Shown here: positions 1 to 5,392 of the stretch, one piece after another | Position numbering within the stretch: the stretch's first letter is position 1 | How the letters are laid out: every line of letters starts with the position of its first letter | Assembly: GCA_043778315.1 (NCBI GenBank) | Contig: JAYWGJ010000281.1 | Coordinates: forward strand, 1-5,481 | DNA: 5,481 bases | Direction: 5' to 3' | Source: JBEEMU01 sp043778315 | Lineage (GTDB): Bacteria; Bacteroidota; Bacteroidia; Chitinophagales; Saprospiraceae | Position numbers and translations under genes: made by a program | Notes under the pieces: model-generated | Seen by the model: only the letters and a program-made list of their open reading frames with translations | Databases searched by the model: none | What the model was told of the DNA's origin: nothing

Positions 1-235
1 TATCGACGGGGATAAACGGCAGGAGCGTAAACAAGAAAATAATGGTCGGAAACAGTGCCATCATAAAATTGAAAGTCAGCGAGCCTGCCCGCATCACTAG
101 TTGATCTTGCGTTACGCCGTTGCGAAAAGTCGTGATAATATCATATAGTGGAATACCCGCAAAGCCTAAAAAGCTATGCTGTTTTGTCCAATTGATGACG
201 TATTGACTGATTGGATTGGTGATTAAAAAACTCAT
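1..235 (-). CDS. YihY/BrkB-family inner-membrane protein, N-terminal part (cut by window edge)
   Basis: The ATG at 235 opens a frame of 78 full codons running off the left edge. The visible protein begins MSFLITNPISQY. Residues about 48-78 read LVMRAGSLTFNFMMALFPTI followed by a hydrophobic stretch ending LLPFIPVD. A charged RAgsLtF segment leading into a first membrane helix with an ALFPTIIFLF core is the conserved N-terminal block of the YihY/virulence factor BrkB family (UPF0761), polytopic membrane proteins of about 300 residues with poorly defined function. The family call rests on this block only, because the other membrane segments lie outside the window. The leader is AT-rich without a Shine-Dalgarno sequence, and a TATATTTG element sits 25 bp upstream of the ATG. 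The gene is separated from the upstream T9SS gene by a terminator, so it is probably its own transcription unit. BrkB was once proposed to be an RNase (RNase BN); that should not be carried over here. Confidence 0.8.
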   Translation of the reverse strand, partial: MSFLITNPISQYVINWTKQHSFLGFAGIPLYDIITTFRNGVTQDQLVMRAGSLTFNFMMALFPTIIFLFTLLPFIPVD

Positions 236-260
236 TTGATTGATAATAAATAAATAAAAG

Positions 261-268
261 CAAATATA
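261..268 (-). promoter_or_regulatory. Candidate Bacteroidota -7 promoter element for the BrkB-like gene
   Basis: The minus strand reads TATATTTG, an exact match to the Bacteroidota primary sigma factor -7 consensus TAnnTTTG. It ends 25 bp before the ATG at 235, which would leave a leader of about 20 nt. No TTG is visible at the usual 19-21 bp further upstream, so the -33 half is weak or absent. AT-rich DNA yields such octamers by chance, but the position just after a terminator and just before a start codon supports it. Confidence 0.45.
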
Positions 269-302
269 ATTATTTTTTTAATTCTTATCTAATTATAACG
301 AC

Positions 303-344
303 AAAAAAGCCGCAACTCCTTTTTTAGAGGAACTGCGACTTTTT
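303..344 (-). terminator. Rho-independent terminator of the T9SS gene, minus strand
   Basis: Arms at 308-319 and 329-340 form a stem around a short T/A-rich loop, with A and T runs outside. Read as the plus strand, the stem has three mismatches (C310/A338, A315/C333, C316/A332). Read as the minus strand, all three become G-U pairs, giving a continuous stem of about 12 bp followed by TTTTTT. The element therefore terminates minus-strand transcription. It lies about 140 bp past the stop codon of the T9SS gene and upstream of the BrkB-like gene. Confidence 0.85.
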
Positions 345-385
345 AGAATATTGGTTCTTTGAGAATTTTTGTGGGCGAAGCGCAA

Positions 386-444
386 CGGTGTACGGGTTTT
401 AACCCGTACTATCTTATTTTGTGCGGGTTAAAACCCGCACGCCG
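386..444. repeat. REP-like palindromes, inverted pair (BIME-like)
   Basis: Copy 1 (386-409, plus) is CGGT followed by GTACGGGTTTTAACCCGTAC. Copy 2 (421-444, read on the minus strand) is CGGC followed by GTGCGGGTTTTAACCCGCAC. Each is a 9-bp hairpin with a TT loop, and both have a CGGY tetranucleotide on the same 5' side. The copies match at 21 of 24 positions. Two of the three differences are a compensatory base-pair swap (A392-T407 versus G-C at 423/438), so the hairpin is kept. Head-to-head copies 11 bp apart resemble the REP/BIME arrangement of enterobacteria. Both fall in the 3' untranslated region of the T9SS gene, before its terminator, where they could stabilise the mRNA end. No U-run follows either hairpin, so they are not terminators. 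Genome-wide repetition cannot be seen from this window. Confidence 0.65.
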
Positions 445-485
445 ATAAAATCCACAGCGAACTAAACTACGCGCTCCCAGTGCTT

Positions 486-2642
486 TTATTTCACAACCTC
501 CACTTTCACCGTAGCGGTTTCTGTACCGATATAAATGCGTGCCATATAAATACCTGCGGCGTAGCGCGAAAGGTCGAACGGTATATTTTCGGTAGTCATT
601 TCGGAGCGGTTCACGGTTGTGATAATCTGACCAAGTGTATTTATTAGTTCTATACGCACGTCTTGTGCGGCAGCTAAATCGATGCTGATTTGGAACTCGC
701 CCTTGGTCGGATTCGGCAAAATATCCAGTCTGTTCACACCTGCCATGTTTACCGTCGATACCAAATTGGCTACCACTGCCGTCGCGGAACGCGTACAACC
801 GTTGCCGTCAGTAACGGTCACACTATAAGTACCTGCCGCGAGTCCCGTCGCTGTTTGAGTGGTTTGCGTAGGCGTAGTATTCCAAATATAGCTGTAAGGT
901 TGTGTTCCACCCGTTGCGTTTGCAGTAGCAGAACCATTCACAGGAGTCGTGGTCGTTTGTGCTACGGCAGTGCAACTGAGGGTACCGATAGGCGGACTTG
1001 ACGTGACCGTGACCGAAGCGGTTTTGCTACACGTTGGGCTGGTAGTAATTAATACTGTATAAGTTCCCGCGCCGATATTGGCTAGATTTTGGCTTATTGC
1101 CGCGTTACTCCATGCGTACACAGGCGTTATGCCTGCGGGCAGATTGGTAGCGAGCGTAACCGCGCCGTTGTTGATTCCGCACCGTGCAGGCGTAGGTGTG
1201 AGCGTTGCGGTTGCGTTCGGGCAGCTTATTTCGGGACGGAGTACAAATGCTTTTTGGAAAGCCGCCGGGAGTGCTATCCAACCCGTTGTTGCGCCTACAC
1301 CACGCGAAAAACCCTGACCTGCGGTATAAATATTGGGCGTTTGCGCTACCGATACTCTACCATTTATTGCTTCATTGACAGCCAAAAAGTACGTTCCTGG
1401 TGCAAAATTGCTGCCCACGCTTGGCATTGCCAACCGCAAATAAACACCCGAAGTATCGCTAGCCACTATGGTACGCGACACAGAGGTGAGCAATAGCGCG
1501 TTCGGCGCACCTCCGGTCGTACTATATATAGCGTAATTGATGACTGAGCCGACGAGACCCGGATTAATCAAATAAGCCGAAATCGTATCTAACTTAAATG
1601 GCACAGGAATGGCGAAGGTCTGCCCTAATGCCTTGTTCGCATTCGTACCGCCTACGCTTACTCCGAGCTGCCCCAACGATTCGCCGAAGGGATTACCATC
1701 TCTTGCCATCTCCTTATTTGTTACTACAAAGGAACGGAAAATTGTATCATTTGCAGTTGCATAGTCACCCACTACTTGCGTGATAAATTCGGCGGTATAT
1801 TGGTTGGGCGTATTGGCAGCAGCCGTATAACCCGTTACGCTAAACGCCGCAGTCGCACCAGGTGCGACATTAGATACCGACGTACTTTGTGTATACACTG
1901 GCACAGTCAGATTGCCGCCCACATATACATTTACTTTTACAGGAATAGTGAGCGCGGCAGTGCTGTTATTTTTTACCGAGCCGTTGAGCGGCAGTACCGT
2001 AGTGGTAAATGCGAGTGCGGGTATTGCGCTGTACTCTGGGTTGAGGTAGCTGGCAGTGAGCAATTGTGCGTCGAATGCTACGGTGTTAAATTTTTCAATT
2101 TTTATATCATCGATGCCTAATAGATACTTATCATCAGTGTTATTATGAAAACCAATATAAATGGTTTGTCCTGCAAATGCGTCTAAAACCGCGCTGTGCG
2201 ATGTCCACGCGGCTGCCTCTGCGGCGGTTGTAAATATAGACGCACCTGCTACTAATGCCGCTACCGAGTTGGTATTGGCTACATAGATTTCATAGCCGTC
2301 GAGAAAACCCGCATCGAAACCTTTGCCGCTCCATGTGAGTACGGTGCTACCTGCTGCGGTCGGTACGGCGAGCGCGGGCAGCACCATCCAGTCGTCGGCA
2401 GTACCCGAGGGGTTATAGTACGACGTGCTTATCGCACAAGAATCTAGCTCGCCAATTGGCGTTTTAGATGCAATCCAAGCGTTGTTCACAAACGCAGTCG
2501 TCGCGTCGGGCGTTAAGCCGTCCACGTTGTAGCGCGTGATATTGGCAGGGAAACCAGTATTAAAATTTTGTTGGTATAGTATCTGCGCTTGCGCAACAAG
2601 ACTTGTACTTAACGCAAAGAATAGTAAAAATAATTTTTTCAT
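486..2642 (-). CDS. Secreted T9SS type A cargo protein with cleaved-adhesin (choice-of-anchor J) domain and SprB-like repeats
   Basis: A 718-residue protein in the layout of a type IX secretion substrate. Residues 1-19 are a signal peptide (MKKLFLLFFA core, probable cleavage AQA|Q). Residues about 21-184 resemble the cleaved-adhesin/choice-of-anchor J jelly roll (NFNTGFP near the start, DDWMVLPAL, and the ending GIDDIKIEK). Residues about 186-308 look like an Ig/CARDB-type region, and 313-470 are a further beta-rich region I do not recognise. Two SprB-like repeats follow at about 474-547 and 556-624; the second is canonical (GGTQPYSYIW, then GLAAGTYSVTVTDGNGC). Residues 637-718 are the sorting domain (LDILPNPTKGEF, IELINTLGQ, DLSRYAAGIYMARI). 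By family knowledge the protein crosses the inner membrane by Sec and the outer membrane by T9SS, with the tail then removed. No catalytic domain is evident, so an adhesin-like surface role is inference. The ATG at 2642 is chosen because the signal peptide starts there; an in-frame TTG at 2696 adds 18 residues but lies inside a promoter element. Confidence 0.9.
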   Translation of the reverse strand: MKKLFLLFFALSTSLVAQAQILYQQNFNTGFPANITRYNVDGLTPDATTAFVNNAWIASKTPIGELDSCAISTSYYNPSGTADDWMVLPALAVPTAAGSTVLTWSGKGFDAGFLDGYEIYVANTNSVAALVAGASIFTTAAEAAAWTSHSAVLDAFAGQTIYIGFHNNTDDKYLLGIDDIKIEKFNTVAFDAQLLTASYLNPEYSAIPALAFTTTVLPLNGSVKNNSTAALTIPVKVNVYVGGNLTVPVYTQSTSVSNVAPGATAAFSVTGYTAAANTPNQYTAEFITQVVGDYATANDTIFRSFVVTNKEMARDGNPFGESLGQLGVSVGGTNANKALGQTFAIPVPFKLDTISAYLINPGLVGSVINYAIYSTTGGAPNALLLTSVSRTIVASDTSGVYLRLAMPSVGSNFAPGTYFLAVNEAINGRVSVAQTPNIYTAGQGFSRGVGATTGWIALPAAFQKAFVLRPEISCPNATATLTPTPARCGINNGAVTLATNLPAGITPVYAWSNAAISQNLANIGAGTYTVLITTSPTCSKTASVTVTSSPPIGTLSCTAVAQTTTTPVNGSATANATGGTQPYSYIWNTTPTQTTQTATGLAAGTYSVTVTDGNGCTRSATAVVANLVSTVNMAGVNRLDILPNPTKGEFQISIDLAAAQDVRIELINTLGQIITTVNRSEMTTENIPFDLSRYAAGIYMARIYIGTETATVKVEVVK

Positions 2643-2693
2643 GATAATAAAATAATTTTTGAAATGAATGGAGTTGAAATATAAAAATTTAAA

Positions 2694-2701
2694 CAAAGTT
2701 A
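2694..2701 (-). promoter_or_regulatory. Candidate -7 promoter element of the T9SS cargo gene
   Basis: The minus strand reads TAACTTTG, an exact TAnnTTTG match, ending 51 bp before the ATG at 2642, so the leader would be about 45 nt. It sits in the 94-bp gap after xseA, so the T9SS gene can be transcribed separately. The nearest upstream TTG (2731-2733) is 29 bp away, longer than the usual 19-21 bp, so no -33 element is claimed. No terminator hairpin is visible between the xseA stop and this site, so read-through from xseA is possible. Confidence 0.55.
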
Positions 2702-2736
2702 GCGTTTATTTTTTATTTATTCTGTATAATCAACTT

Positions 2737-3975
2737 TTATTTTACAACCGCCGCGACGCGTCCATTTTTTAATACTACCGTGATAGTTGTGTTTTCGGGC
2801 GCGTCTGCGGAATCGGTAAGTAGCTCCTCTCCTACCATAACCATCGAAAAACCGCGTTCAAAAACGCGTTCGGGGCGCAAAAAGTTGATTTCGCGCTCCA
2901 GTTGTATCAATTTTTGTAGTTCAGTATTGAAATAAACGGGTGCGGCACGCGCTATCAGATAGCTTTTTTGCTGCAATTCCGTTTGCTTTTTTTGTATAAT
3001 CGCTTGCGCGCAATATTGCAACTGCGTTTGTACGCGCTCAAGCACCATGGCTTGCATTTGGCAAATGTGCTGCGCCCCCCCTCCTACTCGCTGCATAGTC
3101 GCCGCCATATTTTGCCAAAAATCTAATACGCGTTCTATCAAAAAATCAGCGACCGCAGTGGGCGTTTTTAGTGGCGTATGTGACAGCATATCTGCTATAC
3201 TTTCGTCTGTTTCATGCCCGATACCCGTAAGTACGGGCAGTGGCATTTTGGCAATAGCGATAGTCAATGCAAGGTCGTCGAAAGCCGCTAAATCTATCCG
3301 AGAGCCGCCGCCGCGTAGCACACAAACGGCATCAAATTGCTGTTTATTATTGGCGATTTGTAGGAGTTGCGTACTGATTTCTGCTACCGCTTGTACGCCT
3401 TGTACTGCCGCCTCGAAGAGCGTAATTTCAAATTTTATACCAAAATTATTATATAATAAATGTTGTATAAAGTCTTGATAACCAGCCGCCGTAGGCGACG
3501 AAACGACCGCAACGCGCTGCACTACCAACGGCAGATTTAATTTTTTGTTGCGCTGCCATAAGCCTTCTTTTTGGAGTTGCGCTATCACGGCGCGGCGTTG
3601 CAGTTCCATCTGTCCGAAAGTGAAGGCTGCGTCGATGTCTTGCACCACCAATTTCATGCCGTACCGCTCATGGAAATCGACCACGACTTGCAGCCGTAGC
3701 TGTACGCCCGCTTGCAATAATTGTGACAACACTATCGCGCCTATTTTCTTCTCTACCTGCTTGTGTGCGGTTGCCCAAAGTACTGCGCCGCTTTGCGCCT
3801 TTAAGCCGTCGCTATCGGTTTGTTTTTCTATTAGGTCTATATACCAATGCCCTTTCGATAAGCCACACTGCGCTACTTCGGCGGTAATCCAAACCGCCTC
3901 ATTGAGGTTCGCGGCTATCACACGCCGTATGTAATTTTGTAGCTCGAAGAGCGAATAAGTAGTTGGAGTTGCCAT
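2737..3975 (-). CDS. xseA: Exodeoxyribonuclease VII large subunit
   Basis: A 412-residue XseA, the catalytic subunit of exonuclease VII, which degrades single-stranded DNA from both ends to short oligonucleotides in repair and recombination; it acts in the cytoplasm with several copies of the small subunit XseB. Residues about 7-115 are the N-terminal OB fold (SLFELQNYIRRVI, VWITAEVAQCGLSKGHWYID). The catalytic core carries the family blocks VVSSPTAAGYQDF (157-169), RGGGSRIDLAAFDD (221-234) and GIGHETDESIADMLSHTPLKTPTA (251-274, given in part). D168, R221, H254 and D257 correspond to residues reported as essential in the E. coli enzyme. Residues about 282-365 form the helical arm, and 367-412 the C-terminal segment (RPERVFERGFSMV). 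The length is slightly below the roughly 450 of E. coli. The start is 20 bp after the upstream nuclease stop with no promoter-like element between, so co-transcription is likely. No xseB follows. Confidence 0.96.
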   Translation of the reverse strand: MATPTTYSLFELQNYIRRVIAANLNEAVWITAEVAQCGLSKGHWYIDLIEKQTDSDGLKAQSGAVLWATAHKQVEKKIGAIVLSQLLQAGVQLRLQVVVDFHERYGMKLVVQDIDAAFTFGQMELQRRAVIAQLQKEGLWQRNKKLNLPLVVQRVAVVSSPTAAGYQDFIQHLLYNNFGIKFEITLFEAAVQGVQAVAEISTQLLQIANNKQQFDAVCVLRGGGSRIDLAAFDDLALTIAIAKMPLPVLTGIGHETDESIADMLSHTPLKTPTAVADFLIERVLDFWQNMAATMQRVGGGAQHICQMQAMVLERVQTQLQYCAQAIIQKKQTELQQKSYLIARAAPVYFNTELQKLIQLEREINFLRPERVFERGFSMVMVGEELLTDSADAPENTTITVVLKNGRVAAVVK

Positions 3976-3995
3976 TTTTTTGTTTTTAAGATACC

Positions 3996-4910
3996 CTACG
4001 CCGCTTCGTAGTCCGCGATAGTTTGTTCCACAAACTCTAACGCAATACTCAATTGTTCGGCAATAGCCGCGCCGTCCAAGCCTTTAAGGTAAAGTTTTAG
4101 AATTTTGGCGGCGAGTTGCTTACCTTCTGCTTTGCCCTCTGCTTTACCTTCTTTCACTAATTGCTGTACCTCCACAATTTCTGTTAATTGATAACTTGCT
4201 GACTTGCGCAAACGCTCCTCGTAGCGGTCGTAGGCTTCGCGATCTTCCTTCGGGAGTTTTAATTTATCTAATAACTCTCGAGCATCGGCTAAACCTGCTG
4301 CCGTGAAACCCTCTAAGACGCAACCCGTTTTCAGAAAATAAATCCACTCGTCCAACTCGTCATTGATTTGTTCTTCGTCGAAAATACCTGCTTTGATTAT
4401 CCAGTATTCAGGATAAATTTCTTGCACGCTTGTTTTTTGGTAGCGGTCGCGTTGCAACGGCGAAAGGTGCAAAATATCGCCTCGATGTATGCCTTTAAAG
4501 ACGGTAGTACCATGATAGACGTAGTCCAGACCCTGCCCCAAATCGAAATAGGCAACAGTCACGGAATATACTTTTTTTACGTTTTCGTAAGCTTTATTTT
4601 TATCAATATACTCCGTTATCACCTTGGCTGCGCCAAATAAAATACGGTGAAAGTAGTCAATTTGTTTGCTGTTTTGTACCTCTATAATGATGTGTTCATC
4701 TTGACTATTCCGTATCAAAATATCCACATCATTATATTTCTCGTCCTCTGTTTCTTGATTCGATTGGCTACTTAAAATAGCTTCTATCGTTATTTTTTCC
4801 TTTAATAACACCGACAAAAAGCCCTCCAAAACGACAAAATTCGCCTTGTCGCGCAAAATGCGCTTTATCGCCCAGTCAAAGCGTATCAATTCCATTTTTT
4901 TCCGTGCCAT
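3996..4910 (-). CDS. Rpn family PD-(D/E)XK nuclease (recombination-promoting nuclease / PDDEXK transposase family)
   Basis: A 304-residue protein of the Rpn/PDDEXK-transposase family. E. coli members are DNA endonucleases that promote RecA-independent recombination; despite the database name, transposition is not established. The N-terminus (FDWAIKRILRDKANFVVLEG, residues 11-30) is the typical family opening. The nuclease core is NDVDILI (60-66), then IIIEVQ (74-79), giving D63 and E77-x-Q79 as the likely metal-binding residues in the ExQ variant usual here. Residues 80-200 continue the family domain (YFHRILFGAAKVITEYI). The tail has GKAEGKAEGK (255-264) and a helical end with LYLKGLDGAAIAEQLSI, resembling a small helix-turn-helix. 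The ATG at 4910 is preferred over an in-frame TTG at 4931, which lies within a promoter -7 box; Met6 (4895) is another possible start. The gene looks intact, with no inverted repeats flanking it to suggest an insertion sequence. Confidence 0.88.
   Translation of the reverse strand: MARKKMELIRFDWAIKRILRDKANFVVLEGFLSVLLKEKITIEAILSSQSNQETEDEKYNDVDILIRNSQDEHIIIEVQNSKQIDYFHRILFGAAKVITEYIDKNKAYENVKKVYSVTVAYFDLGQGLDYVYHGTTVFKGIHRGDILHLSPLQRDRYQKTSVQEIYPEYWIIKAGIFDEEQINDELDEWIYFLKTGCVLEGFTAAGLADARELLDKLKLPKEDREAYDRYEERLRKSASYQLTEIVEVQQLVKEGKAEGKAEGKQLAAKILKLYLKGLDGAAIAEQLSIALEFVEQTIADYEAA
4122..4151 (-). repeat. 12-bp tandem repeat encoding the GKAEGKAEGK linker
   Basis: Within the Rpn-type gene, a 12-bp unit occurs at 4122-4133 (ACCTTCTGCTTT, plus strand) and 4134-4145 (one base different), with a partial unit at 4146-4151. 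The period is a multiple of three, so copy-number change adds or removes one K-A-E-G unit without breaking the frame. Variable numbers of such GKAE units near the C-terminus are common in this protein family. Confidence 0.75.
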
Positions 4911-4928
4911 ATTTTTATTATTGAATTG

Positions 4929-4936
4929 CAAATATA
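4929..4936 (-). promoter_or_regulatory. Candidate -7 promoter element of the rpn-xseA unit
   Basis: The minus strand reads TATATTTG, matching TAnnTTTG exactly, and ends 18 bp before the ATG at 4910, leaving a very short leader of about a dozen bases. Upstream is AT-rich, with only a TTT about 18 bp before the element as a weak -33 match. It is the most plausible promoter for both the nuclease gene and xseA. Confidence 0.55.
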
Positions 4937-5226
4937 CCGCTTTTTTGAATAAAGAAATATTTTTTTTAAATATTCATGTTATCATTCAAAAACGTATTTA
5001 TTCTCCACCTTACTTTATCGCCATTTGCTTTCTCACCTGCTCCTACCCTATTTCGCCTTTAATAAAATGGTCAAAAAATAGAATAGCAAATTATAAACAT
5101 TGTAATATTGTATTTTACCAAAATTAAAATTTATTTTATCAAAACAGAACTATTTTTTATTAAAATTACCTTTTTTTAGCACAAAATAGCAACTTTCAGC
5201 CAAAAATGGTGTTCTAATAAAGTCGG
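4937..5226. other. AT-rich divergent intergenic stretch with no gene recognised
   Basis: This stretch separates the minus-strand rpn-xseA unit from plus-strand groES. It is very AT-rich with T and A runs, except for a G-poor, pyrimidine-rich patch at about 5000-5060. A plus-strand open frame at 4846-5127 overlaps the nuclease gene, has low-complexity composition and no recognisable motif, so I do not call it. No tRNA, stable hairpin with U-run, or CRISPR-like repeat is visible. The part from 5227 to 5392 is treated as the groES control region. Confidence 0.6.
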
Positions 5227-5279
5227 AACTGTCAATTTGTTGGTTTTGAAACAAAAAAACTGACAAAATTGCAGCTTTT
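5227..5279 (+). promoter_or_regulatory. Repeated palindromic sites upstream of groES (possible activator or operator sites)
   Basis: Two related blocks start with AACTG at 5227 and 5258: AACTGTCAATTTGTTGGTTTT and AACTGACAAAATTGCAGCTTTT differ at several positions but share AACTG, CAA, TTTG/ATTG and TTTT (quoted in part: AACTGTCAATTTG and AACTGACAAAATTG). Their starts are 31 bp apart, close to three helical turns. The same bases also form an imperfect inverted repeat, 5229-5247 against 5256-5274, with two single-base bulges and two G-U pairs. The block ends 17 bp before the sigma-54-like promoter. A binding site for a regulator is inferred from position and symmetry only. Confidence 0.4.
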
Positions 5280-5295
5280 TGGCAGAAAAAGACAC

Positions 5296-5312
5296 TTGGA
5301 ACGGAAATTGCA
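5296..5312 (+). promoter_or_regulatory. Candidate sigma-54 (RpoN) -24/-12 promoter of groES
   Basis: TTGGAACGGAAATTGCA matches the sigma-54 consensus TTGGCACG-N4-TTGCA at every defined base but one (A for C). The GG (5298-5299) and GC (5310-5311) are 12 bp apart, the spacing sigma-54 requires. Transcription would start near 5323, giving a leader of about 70 nt before the groES ATG. A TAAGTTTA at 5366-5373 is a poorer match to the usual TAnnTTTG element and has no TTG upstream. Promoter use is not proven by sequence. Confidence 0.5.
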
Positions 5313-5392
5313 CATTGATAAAATGTAGAAACATCATAATCGTTATAAATATTATTAATAAATCATAAGTTTAATACAAATTCAAAAAAATC

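Noticed and set aside
386..444. Palindrome pair read as a CRISPR array or terminator
   Set aside because: There are only two copies, in opposite orientation and without a proper spacer set, and no U-run follows the hairpins.
409..2120. Plus-strand open frames opposite the T9SS gene
   Set aside because: They are Arg- and Cys-rich shadow translations of a gene whose signal peptide, repeats and sorting domain are all intact on the minus strand.
3047..3934. Plus-strand open frames opposite xseA
   Set aside because: They lie antisense to a strongly conserved xseA and encode Cys/Ser-rich sequence with no family likeness; they are shadows of the coding strand.
3996..4910. Rpn-type gene read as a transposase of an insertion sequence
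   Set aside because: No terminal inverted repeats or target-site duplications are visible, and the family acts as nucleases; the transposase label is historical.
4846..5127. Plus-strand open frame of 93 codons overlapping the start of the Rpn-type gene
   Set aside because: It overlaps the well-supported nuclease gene, has low-complexity composition from AT-rich DNA and shows no recognisable domain.
5174..5219. TTAGCAC followed at a distance by GTGTTCTAA, reminiscent of the HrcA CIRCE operator upstream of groES
   Set aside because: CIRCE arms are 9 bp separated by 9 bp. Here the half-sites are about 27 bp apart and the arms match poorly.
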